From: Armatimonadota bacterium
GTDB lineage: Bacteria; Armatimonadota; UBA5829; DSUL01
DNA length: 64,000 nucleotides
Reading direction: 5' to 3'
Assembly (NCBI GenBank): GCA_025998755.1
Contig: AP024674.1
Coordinates: 1,020,004-1,084,003 of the forward strand
Position 1 is the first letter of the stretch. Every line of letters starts with the position of its first letter. A program made the position numbers and the translations under genes. This document shows positions 36,287-45,031 of this stretch, in pieces. The notes under the pieces are model-generated. The model was not told the DNA's origin, ran no database searches, and saw nothing but the letters and a program-made list of their open reading frames with translations.

Positions 36287-37789
36287 ATGCCTTGCCAGGA
36301 TCTGCTCCTCACGGCATCTCTCATGCTGCTGCTCACCGCGTCCGCACTCCGGGCGGCACCGCCGCCAAGAGGACAGGTGAAGGTAGAGTACGACCGGACC
36401 CTGGCAGGAGAGCCGCCTTTCCGACGGCTTTTCCTGGATGCGATGGTCACGGAGGAATCCTGCAATCTGCGGCGCGTGTTCCACCCGGCCCGCAAGCACC
36501 CGGACAACCCAATCTTCGAAGGCGAGATGCCATGGGAGGGATGGGGACCGAACCTGGGAGGCACGGTCATCCGGGAGGGCGGGAAGTTCCGGATGTACTA
36601 CTATTGCATCGCGGACAAAGAACCCACCAAGGTATGCCTGGCCGAATCCGAGGATGGCCTGCACTGGAAGCGGCCCGAGCTGGGACTGGTGGAGTGGCAG
36701 GGATCAAACAAAAACAACATTGTCCACTTCCCCACCCAGGTCTTCAAGGCTGCCGGCAAAGGGATGGACCCTGCCCGCCGCTGGATCGCGTTCAGCTTCA
36801 GGGACGGAAAGGCGATGCTGGGCTTCTCCCGTGACGGCCTCAACATCGAATGGGACGTAAAAGGCCGGGAGCTGTTCACATCGTCCGACGTCATCAACTG
36901 GTTCTTCGACCCTTACCGCGACCGTATGTGCGCCACTTGGAAGACGCCCAGCAGGCGGCATCGGTCGGTGGGAGTGGTCTTCTCTGAGGATCTGTTCCAT
37001 TGGACCAAACCCTTGGACGGACCTGTCTTCGTGCCCGACGACCTGGACCCGGATGCGACGCAGATCTACGGAATGCCGGTCTTCGCGTATCAGGGGATGT
37101 TCATCGGACTGCCGCTCATCTACCATGCCAGGTGGATCAAATACGGACGTTACACGTCGCCGGAGGTGATGTTCGAGGCACAGGAAGGCAGCCCCCGAAC
37201 AGGAGATATCCAGCTTGCCTGGAGCTGGGATCTCATCAACTGGACTCGCACCGCGGAACGGAAGCCATTCATCCCGAACAGCCCTGTCAAAGCCTTCGAC
37301 TGCGGGTTCATCGGAGTGGCCCGGGAGCCCATCGTGATGGGGGATGAGCTCTGGTTCTATTACTCCGGATGGGACCAGGTGCACGAAGACTACAAGGGCC
37401 TGCGCGCCGCCGTGGGTCTGGCGACACTCCGGCTGGACGGATTCTGCTCCACGCAGGCCGGCGAGCAAGAGGGCTGGCTTATCTCCAGAAGAGAGGTCTT
37501 CAACACGCCGAAGGTGATCATCAACGCCAGGTGCGCTCCCGGCGGATACGTAGCGGCCGAGATCCTGGACCGCAACAACAACGTAATTCGGGGCTTCGAG
37601 AAGAACTATTGCATCCCGTTTACCGGCGACTCGGTCCGAGCGGAGCTGACCTGGAAGACGCCTCAGTTCCCCGACGAACTCAGGGACCGCGACAAAAAAA
37701 TCAAATTCTACCTGAAGGACGCTGATCTCTACTCATACGTGCCTGTGGACATCAATCAGGAGATAGACGACGGATGGCCAGACTACTGA
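36287..37789 (+). CDS. Secreted five-bladed beta-propeller protein, GH43/GH32-like
   Basis: A 500-residue protein with a signal peptide (LLLTASLMLLLTASALRA). The sequence shows repeated propeller-blade features: GGTVIREGGKFRMYYYCIA, CLAESEDGLHWKRPELGL, GVVFSEDLFHWTKPLDGP and LAWSWDLINWTRTAERKPF. The 'SEDG..W.RP' and 'S.D...W' strands are those of GH43/GH32/GH68-clan and related sialidase-like propellers. The C-terminal ~100 residues are a jelly-roll-like accessory domain. I cannot assign catalytic acids, so the enzyme activity is inferred. The start at 36287 has GGAGG 9 bases upstream; a longer frame begins at 36239. Confidence 0.8.
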   Translation: MPCQDLLLTASLMLLLTASALRAAPPPRGQVKVEYDRTLAGEPPFRRLFLDAMVTEESCNLRRVFHPARKHPDNPIFEGEMPWEGWGPNLGGTVIREGGKFRMYYYCIADKEPTKVCLAESEDGLHWKRPELGLVEWQGSNKNNIVHFPTQVFKAAGKGMDPARRWIAFSFRDGKAMLGFSRDGLNIEWDVKGRELFTSSDVINWFFDPYRDRMCATWKTPSRRHRSVGVVFSEDLFHWTKPLDGPVFVPDDLDPDATQIYGMPVFAYQGMFIGLPLIYHARWIKYGRYTSPEVMFEAQEGSPRTGDIQLAWSWDLINWTRTAERKPFIPNSPVKAFDCGFIGVAREPIVMGDELWFYYSGWDQVHEDYKGLRAAVGLATLRLDGFCSTQAGEQEGWLISRREVFNTPKVIINARCAPGGYVAAEILDRNNNVIRGFEKNYCIPFTGDSVRAELTWKTPQFPDELRDRDKKIKFYLKDADLYSYVPVDINQEIDDGWPDY

Positions 37790-37857
37790 GCCTTCAAACG
37801 GGGCTCCACTGCCGGCTGCGCAGGGACACTCTGGCATCGAACCTGGACCGCAGGGTC

Positions 37858-37887
37858 TTGACGGAAACGCAACACTTGAGGTAATAA
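37858..37887 (+). promoter_or_regulatory. Sigma-70-type promoter of tRNA-Leu
   Basis: TTGACG (37858-37863), an 18-base spacer and TAATAA (37882-37887). The predicted transcript start is about 35 bases upstream of the tRNA gene. Confidence 0.6.
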
Positions 37888-37928
37888 CATGGTTGCCGGG
37901 CGGCTGAAAGGCGGCCTGGCTCTTCCCT

Positions 37929-38011
37929 GCCGAAGTGGCGGAATGGCAGACGCGCGTGGTTCAGGACCACGTGCCCGCAAGGGCGTGGAGGTTCAAATCC
38001 TCTCTTCGGCA
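37929..38011 (+). tRNA. tRNA-Leu(CAG)
   Basis: An 83-base cloverleaf with acceptor GCCGAAG/CTTCGGC plus A73, a class II variable arm (TGCCCGCAAGGGCGT), anticodon stem CGTGG/CCACG with loop TTCAGGA giving CAG, and T-loop GGTTCAAATCC. No CCA is encoded. Confidence 0.95.
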
Positions 38012-38041
38012 TTGACTTTATTTTTGTGTTCATTGTCGTGT

Positions 38042-38072
38042 GGAGCGGCCTTCCAAGAAGGCCGCTCCTTTT
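38042..38072 (+). terminator. Perfect terminator after tRNA-Leu
   Basis: A 12-bp stem (38042-38053 with 38057-38068), a three-base loop and TTTT. It ends the tRNA-Leu transcript. Confidence 0.9.
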
Positions 38073-38080
38073 GTGTCCGC

Positions 38081-38120
38081 CTTAAAGAGAAAACCGGCCC
38101 GGAACGCATTCCGGGCCGGT
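38081..38120 (-). terminator. Perfect terminator after the carbohydrate-binding protein gene
   Basis: A 12-bp stem (38093-38104 with 38109-38120) with loop CGCA. On the minus strand it is followed by TTTCTCTTT. It lies about 55 bases past the stop at 38175. Confidence 0.9.
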
Positions 38121-38174
38121 AGAGCTGAAAGGGAGAAGAAACCGCACAATGCGGCTGCCTCCCCCTGGTTCTGA

Positions 38175-40340
38175 CTACGGCGCGAGTGGCGTGTAGTCCG
38201 CGGGGACCTGCTGCTCCCTGCCGCGCAGGACGCGGATTGTCTTGCCGTTGCGCACTTCGGACGTGATGACACCGACGATACTGAGGTAATCGCCGGGCAT
38301 CGGATACACCTCAGAGCGGATGACCTTCACGCCCGTGGCATCGTCCTGGGCATCCACGCCGGAGCCGTCATCGAGCAGGAAGTAGCCCTCCAGCCAGTCC
38401 ATCTTCGTGACCTTGCCGTATACCCGGACCAGCAGGCCTTCATTTTCGATGCCCACGTTGGTGGGCTGACCATCGGGACCAACGAACCGCGGGCCGCCCA
38501 CGCTGCGGCTGCCGATGTTGCGGATCTTGGTGGTGCCGGTGCCTATCTTGGTTACGGTGGTGTCGCGCAGCACGCGCTCGCCCGTATCGAGCGTGCGCAG
38601 GATGCCCTTCACCTGGACCTTGTCACCGATGCTGACGCTTGCTCCCGACTCCACACGGATACCCGCGGTCCCGTCCTCGTCCTGGACATAGAAGAACCCG
38701 GACTCGGAGAGCGGCACCAGGGTCACGATGGCGCCGTTGGTCGTCTCAACCATCGTATAGTCCGGCTGAGCCTTGGCCTGTCCGATGGACGCCACCGGAA
38801 TGGTCTCCGCCGGAGGGCCGGTCACTCGGACGTTGTCAACAGCCGTGATGTTCCACTGAAGCTGCCACTTCTGCTGGAACCGCACGAATACCGTGATTGC
38901 GTTGCTCTCCGCGACAGCCTCCACGCTCACAGGCACCCACTTGATCGGCAGGGTGTTGTCCCCGTGAGCGGGGTCGGTAGACCAGACAATCCAAGAAGGC
39001 TTCGGATTCGGGTCATTCGGATCCGGTGCGGGGCCGGGATCCACGCCGCCCTTCGGGTCAATGCCAACCCAGACCTGGCAGTCCCAAGGGGCTCCACCGT
39101 TTGCGAACGTCGCGATATACGCGTCCACACGATAAGTCATCCCCGGAACCGCCTTGAAGCGCTGATAGAAGCCGCCCTGCTTGCGATCATAGTTGCCGCC
39201 CGCGCCCGCGAAGTACTGGCCGTGCTGCGTGTTCACCACACCGAGCCAGCGCGGAACACCGCTCGTGGGATACGGGCCGATGTAGCCGCTGGCGTCGCCG
39301 CCGTTACCTCCGCCCACCACGGGGAATGATCGCCACCCCACAGCCGTCCGGCTGGAACCGGAGCCCTGGATCTGCTCGAAGCTGCCGTTGGTGAAGGTCG
39401 GCAGAGCCTCAGGGGGAGTGCGGAAGGTCTTGTCCAGCGAGTAGACCGTCTTGTAGCCCGTGGCCGCGCTCCGGACGCGGTAGTGATACTCCGTATCCGG
39501 CGAGAGACCGGTCAGCAGGACTCTGTGCACCTGCACATTGCCCGGAGCCTGGGCCGTCATGGGATAGACCGCTCCATCATCGCCGTTCGGGGACGCAGGA
39601 CCATACTCCACCACAGAGCTGGACGGGACATCAGTGGTCCACTCAATCTCGAAGGTGGTGTCCGACACCTGGGTTGCCTTAGGGCCGTCTGTAATGTTGA
39701 TCCTCAGCGTGCTCCCGGCCGGCTGCACAGAGACGTTGTCCACATCAACCATCAGCCAGGCAGTGGCCTCTGGCATAATGCCACGCACCCAGATACTGGT
39801 TGGGCCGTTCGCATTGAAGCGCACGGAATATCGGCTCCAGGCGTCACTTTCCTGGAAATCGATCCAGTTAATGGAGTTAGCCAGTGGGTTGGTGGTCTGT
39901 CCCGTAAGGTCGTAGCCCACCGACCCCGTCGGGATGACTGACTGGTTGGCGATGTTGAGCCGGAACATCCGGGCATCGATGTCCAGGTCATACGCCTGGC
40001 CCGCCACCGTGTTCACCACCTGCAGGATCCCGCCGCGGAAGCTGCTGCTGCGGATGGAACCACCGATGATGCGCTGGTAGTTGTTGGCGTTAGGGTCCGG
40101 GACACCCGTGTTTCCTGGCATGCTCCACATGGCCGGATCGCCAGGCTGGGACGTCGGCGTAGCCGGCAGACGGGCGCTCCAAGCCGTCCATCCCGCCCCA
40201 ACCCAATCGCCCAGTCCAGGGGGGGCCGGAGTCCACGTTCCTTCGAAGTCGCCGTTGGTGACCAGGTTCTGAGCGCTCACGCCGGCTCCCACGGTCAGAA
40301 GGAACGCAAGCATAATCAAATTGCAGCGCCACAATCGCAT
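38175..40340 (-). CDS. Secreted protein with two carbohydrate-binding-like domains, Fn3-like domain and twin OB folds
   Basis: A 721-residue protein with a signal peptide (WRCNLIMLAFLLTVGAGVSAQ). In order: a jelly-roll module starting NLVTNGDFEGTWTP (~25-210); an Fn3/phosphatase-N-like domain with TTFEIEWTTDVPSSSVVEYG and LTGLSPDTEYHYRVRS (~215-305); a second jelly-roll module starting FTNGSFEQIQGSG (~315-530); and two OB-fold-like units (FFYVQDEDGTAGIRVES and GYFLLDDGSGVDAQ) to the end. The OB pair closely resembles that of the PLD-fold protein at 8952. The second jelly roll resembles the PEP-CTERM protein at 40604. No catalytic motif is seen. AGGA lies 10 bases before the ATG; a longer frame reaches 40412. 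It probably binds glycan or nucleic acid outside the cell. Confidence 0.82.
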   Translation of the reverse strand: MRLWRCNLIMLAFLLTVGAGVSAQNLVTNGDFEGTWTPAPPGLGDWVGAGWTAWSARLPATPTSQPGDPAMWSMPGNTGVPDPNANNYQRIIGGSIRSSSFRGGILQVVNTVAGQAYDLDIDARMFRLNIANQSVIPTGSVGYDLTGQTTNPLANSINWIDFQESDAWSRYSVRFNANGPTSIWVRGIMPEATAWLMVDVDNVSVQPAGSTLRINITDGPKATQVSDTTFEIEWTTDVPSSSVVEYGPASPNGDDGAVYPMTAQAPGNVQVHRVLLTGLSPDTEYHYRVRSAATGYKTVYSLDKTFRTPPEALPTFTNGSFEQIQGSGSSRTAVGWRSFPVVGGGNGGDASGYIGPYPTSGVPRWLGVVNTQHGQYFAGAGGNYDRKQGGFYQRFKAVPGMTYRVDAYIATFANGGAPWDCQVWVGIDPKGGVDPGPAPDPNDPNPKPSWIVWSTDPAHGDNTLPIKWVPVSVEAVAESNAITVFVRFQQKWQLQWNITAVDNVRVTGPPAETIPVASIGQAKAQPDYTMVETTNGAIVTLVPLSESGFFYVQDEDGTAGIRVESGASVSIGDKVQVKGILRTLDTGERVLRDTTVTKIGTGTTKIRNIGSRSVGGPRFVGPDGQPTNVGIENEGLLVRVYGKVTKMDWLEGYFLLDDGSGVDAQDDATGVKVIRSEVYPMPGDYLSIVGVITSEVRNGKTIRVLRGREQQVPADYTPLAP

Positions 40341-40507
40341 AATCACTCTGTCCTTTCGCACGAGACCGACAGCGTTCCCCACTTCCGGCGCGGCACCCTC
40401 ACGCGCCGACATGCAACCACCTTGAGAACGCTCATTCAGAAGTTATTATGCCCTACCGGAGGGCAGAAGTCATGGCATGAAGGGACGGATCACAGGTCCC
40501 ACACGCA

Positions 40508-40551
40508 CTGGCAGCCGGGCTCCCCTCCTCTTCAGGCGACCCGGCTGCCAG
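40508..40551. terminator. 12-bp inverted repeat after the PEP-CTERM gene
   Basis: CTGGCAGCCGGG (40508-40519) pairs perfectly with CCCGGCTGCCAG (40540-40551) around a 20-base loop. There is no T-tract, so it could act as a transcript 3' stabiliser or a weak terminator between the two related genes. Confidence 0.45.
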
Positions 40552-40603
40552 CATCATTGGAATGCGATGCAGACCACCAAGAAGGGCCCGCTCGCAAGCG
40601 AAC

Positions 40604-41230
40604 TCAGCGCCTCCGAAGGACCACGCCGGCCATACCGGCCAGTCCGGCGGCCATCGCCATCAGGCTGCCCGGCTCCGGGACCACCTGGACGTCATCCGCC
40701 ACGGACACGTTCCACTCGATCCCCCACTTGTGGATGCTCTTGATGAACACCGTGGCCGTTCCGGCCGGGGCGTTCGGCACCACGATGGTGCGCTGCTCCC
40801 ACTGCATGGTTGCCCAAACCGGATCCGCCCAGATGATATTGCTCGACAGGCTGTCATTTCCGCCGAGCGGATCGAAGCCCAGCTGCACGCCAACATCGTA
40901 AATGCTGGTCGGATTATCGAGGAACTTGGCCATGGCCCATCCCCAGAAGCTCACCTCGGTGTAGCCGCCGGGGTTGTTGAACTGCTGGTAGATGTAGGCC
41001 TCATTGCGGGTGGTGTCCCAGCTGCTGATGCCGCCGGCCATGCCGGATCCCTCAATAGGGCTCACCGGGAGGCCATACGGCGTTGCATTGAACGGCTGCC
41101 AGTTGCCGCCGAAGAAGGTCACAGGGGTCCAGTTGTTCAGACCATTCTCGAACCCGCCGTTCACGAGCAGGTTGGCATGCGCGCCGGTCGCGATGGCCAG
41201 CAGAGCCGCCACAAGCATCAACCTCTTCAT
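40604..41230 (-). CDS. Secreted jelly-roll PEP-CTERM protein
   Basis: A 208-residue protein with a signal peptide (MKRLMLVAALLAIATGAHA), then a single jelly-roll carbohydrate-binding-like module beginning NLLVNGGFENGLNNWTPV and ending HKWGIEWNVSVADDVQV, followed by the PEP-CTERM signal VPEPGSLMAMAAGLAGM..RRR. The module is homologous to the second jelly roll of the next gene (38175): GFDPLGG/GIDPKGG and EWNVSVADDVQV/QWNITAVDNVRV line up. AAGGAG precedes the ATG. It is transcribed from a promoter ~170 bases upstream. Likely a surface-anchored binding protein. Confidence 0.88.
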   Translation of the reverse strand: MKRLMLVAALLAIATGAHANLLVNGGFENGLNNWTPVTFFGGNWQPFNATPYGLPVSPIEGSGMAGGISSWDTTRNEAYIYQQFNNPGGYTEVSFWGWAMAKFLDNPTSIYDVGVQLGFDPLGGNDSLSSNIIWADPVWATMQWEQRTIVVPNAPAGTATVFIKSIHKWGIEWNVSVADDVQVVPEPGSLMAMAAGLAGMAGVVLRRR

Positions 41231-41401
41231 TGCTTTTCTCCTTACCTTTGTTCGCTGTCCCAGCCCTGCAGAGGAGCGCGGGCTGCAACCTTTAATCTTA
41301 CCGTCACGCGCGCGAAATATTACGCACGCACAAGAGGAACACGTGAGGACGCCTGCGCCCGTATCTGAGTGCGGAGGAGCGTCTCACGCAGACCTGTTCT
41401 A

Positions 41402-41430
41402 AGCATAGCATCCAGCATTACGCGGGTCAA
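41402..41430 (-). promoter_or_regulatory. Sigma-70-type promoter upstream of the PEP-CTERM gene
   Basis: On the minus strand, TTGACC (41425-41430), a 17-base spacer and TATGCT (41402-41407). The implied transcript starts near 41395 and has a leader of about 165 bases before the ATG at 41230. The leader contains short complementary segments but no riboswitch that I recognise. Confidence 0.6.
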
Positions 41431-41508
41431 TCGGGAATCTGCGTGCTGGAGCCCCAGAAGGTCAAAAACCGGTAATTATACTGGCCTTACACCCCGCCTG
41501 CCTACGCC

Positions 41509-43479
41509 TTAGCACGGGAAGCAGCGATACATCTGGATGCCCAGAATAGATCCTGCAAGCGCCCAGCAGCCGGACGCCATATAGTCACCCAGCACCAGCC
41601 CCAGAAAGAATGGCAATGCGGCGCGGTATCCCTTGATGCCGGCATACCGGGTGATCAGCACCTTGCACGCCCAGGCCACAAGGAACGGACACCAGAGCCA
41701 CTGGAGCGTCTCCGTGTGCGCCAGAACGTAGCCCACCGGGTGGAACGGGAACGAGACGAAGTTGGTCCGCAGCCAGCCAAGCGTCATTGTCACCACTGCG
41801 CCAAAGACCATCGCGATGACGCCTGCCACATCAGGTCCCTTCGGATCCGCCAAATAGTTGCTGACGCGGTCGAAAGGCAATCGCCCCATCCAGGTGCGCC
41901 AGGGCTCCACCTTGGCTGTCGCCGCTCCGAACTGATACCAGACCGCCAGACACGCCCAGAACCCCACGGCTATTCCGGCGACGATGGCGATCAGCATGGC
42001 CACCGTCAACGACCTCTGGCGGATGCGCGCAACCTGAGCGATCTTCATCCCTTCGATGTGCGTTGGCATCGGATTGCAGCGCATCTCAATGGAGAACCAG
42101 TTGAAGTACGCCAGCGCCACCAGGTTACCCTTGCTGAAGAGCGAGCTGCCGACAGGCTGGATGACCGTGTCCATGGCGTTGACATACGGCCCGAAGGTCC
42201 ACGGGGGACCAGCGACGGCTCGCAGGCGGGTGATGGTTGTGGAGAAAAGGAAATAGACCGCCAGGTATGCCGCCGCAACCACCGGGGATACGCCAGCAGC
42301 GACGCAGAAGATCACAAGAAGCGCGAAGCCGCCAGCCAGCCCGAATACGGCCGTCCGGTAACTGAGCGATTCATTGGAGTCGTCCACCGCCGGGGCGCGT
42401 CCGATGGCGTGCAGAAAGACCTCCTTCAGATGCCTGCGCGCCAGCCAGAACACGGAAATCCCGATACCGATGAATGCGCCGGTCCCCTGCTGGGCCACAT
42501 AGGGCGGCGCGCTGACCGCCCCGCCAGGCGCCTCCCATCCCACCCAGGCCACAAAGACGTGCTCCAGCTTCATGAAGAGATAGAAGAACCAGCACGAGAA
42601 GCTCACGTCCGCGGCCACAATGAACGCCAGTCCGATTGCCAGCGGATAGAACGTCGTCGGGAAGTAGCCGATGGCGTTCCACGGCGGGACCGCGAAGCTC
42701 TGGCCAAGATCATTCGCCCGGATCTGGATGTAGGGCATCGTGGGATAGAGATGGTTCAGGCTGTTGATGGTCTCAACCCCGGCCGCCACCAGGAATCCCA
42801 GCCACATGGCCTTGTTCCGGAAGAATGACCCTTTCGGATCCGTCATCTCCAGCGGCAGCATCACGATGGGAAAGGTCAGGCGTTCCCGGTCCATCCACTG
42901 CCTGCGCACCAGCGTGTTGATGCACAGCATGCAGAAGAGCATCACGAAAAGGAAACCGCTCCAGAGGATGACCGGCCGCAGCCATGCATCCCAGGGAACG
43001 GGCTGTCCTCCCTGATAGAACCCCTGGATGGCCGATAGCTTCGGCATCAGGTGGCGAGGGGCGAACTGCAGGTACTCTCCCCAGTTGTTCTCCGGGGTCT
43101 TGTAGTACGGCACTGCCCCCAGGGTGGTGCACAGGAACTGAATCATGCCCATCCCGGAGAGGATGACCGCCACCGTCAGCATGACGTATATGGTCATCAA
43201 CTCGCTCTGAGTCAACTCACGGGACGGCCAGAAACGACGCACCAACGCGTTGCCCATAAGCAGCGCCATCAGAATGAGCACGGGGGGCATCATGAGCGAT
43301 GTGGAGGTCAGGTCCGTCTGAGAGACCACGTCTCCGTAAACGCCCCAGAACACCCCGGGGATTATGGCTACGAATCCGATCAGCACGGACCGGAGCGTGA
43401 TACCCCGATCCGGCGACGCCGCCTCCGGCAGAGCGGAAGGCTCTTCAGGATCTATTCTTTCGCGCAGTTGGACCGACAA
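41509..43479 (-). CDS. DUF6785-like multi-spanning membrane protein
   Basis: A 656-residue protein with about 14 hydrophobic segments, starting after a soluble, acidic N-terminus (ITLRSVLIGFVAIIPGVFWG). Conserved-looking features are SRELTQSELMTIYVMLTVA, ALRACVNxLxxRQW-like text (here CINTLVRRQWMDRERLTFP), the stretch NWFSIEMRCNPMPTHIEG, and the C-terminal LPFFLGLVLGDYMASGCWAL. This is the DUF6785/DUF6784 family as I know it from Armatimonadota and Planctomycetota, with distant similarity to oligopeptide/solute transporters. The substrate is unknown. TTG is the start codon with GGAG 7 bases upstream. It lies 86 bases behind the amidohydrolase gene and is probably its transport partner. Confidence 0.75.
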   Translation of the reverse strand: MSVQLRERIDPEEPSALPEAASPDRGITLRSVLIGFVAIIPGVFWGVYGDVVSQTDLTSTSLMMPPVLILMALLMGNALVRRFWPSRELTQSELMTIYVMLTVAVILSGMGMIQFLCTTLGAVPYYKTPENNWGEYLQFAPRHLMPKLSAIQGFYQGGQPVPWDAWLRPVILWSGFLFVMLFCMLCINTLVRRQWMDRERLTFPIVMLPLEMTDPKGSFFRNKAMWLGFLVAAGVETINSLNHLYPTMPYIQIRANDLGQSFAVPPWNAIGYFPTTFYPLAIGLAFIVAADVSFSCWFFYLFMKLEHVFVAWVGWEAPGGAVSAPPYVAQQGTGAFIGIGISVFWLARRHLKEVFLHAIGRAPAVDDSNESLSYRTAVFGLAGGFALLVIFCVAAGVSPVVAAAYLAVYFLFSTTITRLRAVAGPPWTFGPYVNAMDTVIQPVGSSLFSKGNLVALAYFNWFSIEMRCNPMPTHIEGMKIAQVARIRQRSLTVAMLIAIVAGIAVGFWACLAVWYQFGAATAKVEPWRTWMGRLPFDRVSNYLADPKGPDVAGVIAMVFGAVVTMTLGWLRTNFVSFPFHPVGYVLAHTETLQWLWCPFLVAWACKVLITRYAGIKGYRAALPFFLGLVLGDYMASGCWALAGSILGIQMYRCFPC

Positions 43480-43565
43480 TGACTGGCTCCGTGGCGGAAG
43501 CCCCCGGCTCGGCCTCCGCCCGAATGAACTCTGCCAATACCCCTCCGCCGGGACAGGACTCTGAA

Positions 43566-44876
43566 TCAGGCTGCAGAAGCAGCCGCGCCAAGGCGAGACT
43601 CCAGCCCGAAGTTTCGGGCGGCATTGCGGTGCATCAGCTCGGGCACCAGCGCAAGGGACTGATTAAGGGTCAGCCACCCATCCTCGACAAGGTGGGTTAG
43701 GGCCATTGCGATGCCCTTGCGTGCCACCACAGCGTGGCCAACCACGTTCTCCACTGGGAAAAAGTCGCCGCCGAATACGTGCAACTTGTGCCAAGGCACA
43801 GCCATCAGGAAGTCCTGCAAAAACCGCACGCACGTATTCGGATTGATGATCCACGCCCAGCACATGTCAATGCATGCATTCGTGAAGTGCTTGGCAACCG
43901 CGATCATCTCTTCGTGGTAAGGATAACCGATATGGAAGATGTCGAATGTGGTACGCGGAAAATCCCGGAGCAGCGTGCACATATCGGCCGGATTGGCCCC
44001 GACCCTGTCCAGCGCCATATAGTTGGCACCGGCGTAGTAGCCGGTGTGAAGTTTCACCACCAGGCCGTACTCCGTGGCCACACTGACGCAACGGCGGAAG
44101 AGATGGTCCTGCAACGCCTTCATCTCCGGCCACGCAAGCTCCTCCCCGCGCACATGCCGCTCGAATAGAGGGGCGGCCACATCCTTCGGAACGTCTTCAT
44201 AGTTCAGCGGCCGGCCGTAGGCCGCCTGGCTCTTGACGGCCACCGCGCGGGGCCCGTATTTCTCGAAGACCCGTTCAATGACCTCGTACCACTCATCCAG
44301 CGTGCCTGCCTCAACACCCGTTTCAGCGGCCATCCCTTTTACATCGGGAGGAGTGGAAAGCGGCATAATGCTCAGATCCTGCCGGAGCAACTCGGGGTAG
44401 GAGGTCTCACAGAACACCCTCTGCAGCGAGTTGACCTGGCAGTGCTCAATGTTTGCGACGTCCTGCAGGATCTCGCGGTAGAATCCCGGACGCACCCGTT
44501 CCTGGAACCGCGCGTTCAGAATATCCAGGTTGGCGACCGCAAGGTCGTCCTCTCCGTAAAGCTCCCGTAGTGTGATGCGCAGGGCCAGCCCGTATCCCGT
44601 CTGCTTTACACGCATCCAGTAAGGCTCCAGCATCTCCCATCGACTGTGGAGGTCAAGCTCCGGCGAGAGGATCTGCTGCACCTGCTGCTCCGTCATTCCA
44701 GCGGAAACCAGGTCGTTAGCCACATAGTGCGCAAGCAGGTACAAGATGTCGTTACAGGGGAACAGGAAACTCCTGCCGGCCGGACCCAGACGGTCGGCCT
44801 CCTCGATGATGTGCTCGTGCGTGTCAGCCAGCGGAGTGGAGGCGATGAGTTCGCCCAGCTCCGGAATGATGTTCAT
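43566..44876 (-). CDS. Amidohydrolase-related TIM-barrel protein
   Basis: A 436-residue protein. Metal-site motifs of the amidohydrolase superfamily appear in order: ADTHEHIIEE near residue 18 (HxH-type), VVKLHTGYYAG, FDIFHIGYPYHEE, and late GGDFFP, with the C-terminal MHRNAARNFGL as in amidohydrolase-2 (PF04909) and uronate-isomerase-like proteins. The substrate is not clear; the pairing with a DUF6785-type transporter suggests a small imported compound, perhaps a sugar acid. GAGGA lies 9 bases before the ATG. It heads a two-gene unit. Confidence 0.8.
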   Translation of the reverse strand: MNIIPELGELIASTPLADTHEHIIEEADRLGPAGRSFLFPCNDILYLLAHYVANDLVSAGMTEQQVQQILSPELDLHSRWEMLEPYWMRVKQTGYGLALRITLRELYGEDDLAVANLDILNARFQERVRPGFYREILQDVANIEHCQVNSLQRVFCETSYPELLRQDLSIMPLSTPPDVKGMAAETGVEAGTLDEWYEVIERVFEKYGPRAVAVKSQAAYGRPLNYEDVPKDVAAPLFERHVRGEELAWPEMKALQDHLFRRCVSVATEYGLVVKLHTGYYAGANYMALDRVGANPADMCTLLRDFPRTTFDIFHIGYPYHEEMIAVAKHFTNACIDMCWAWIINPNTCVRFLQDFLMAVPWHKLHVFGGDFFPVENVVGHAVVARKGIAMALTHLVEDGWLTLNQSLALVPELMHRNAARNFGLESRLGAAASAA

Positions 44877-45031
44877 CAGAAACAGTCCTCGCAGGCGTGG
44901 TCCGGCGCCAGTCAGGGAGTCCGGCCGAAGCGCAGTTTACCATGACGGCATGTCTGCCGTCCCTGTCGAAAGGGCGCCGCGGGCATCGCGCAGGCAACTG
45001 CGCGTATAATGCCGCAAAGGAGGCAGGCAGA

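Noticed and set aside
36704-37468. 254-codon minus-strand open frame opposite the beta-propeller gene
   Set aside because: Antisense shadow; the plus strand has a signal peptide, ribosome site and blade repeats.
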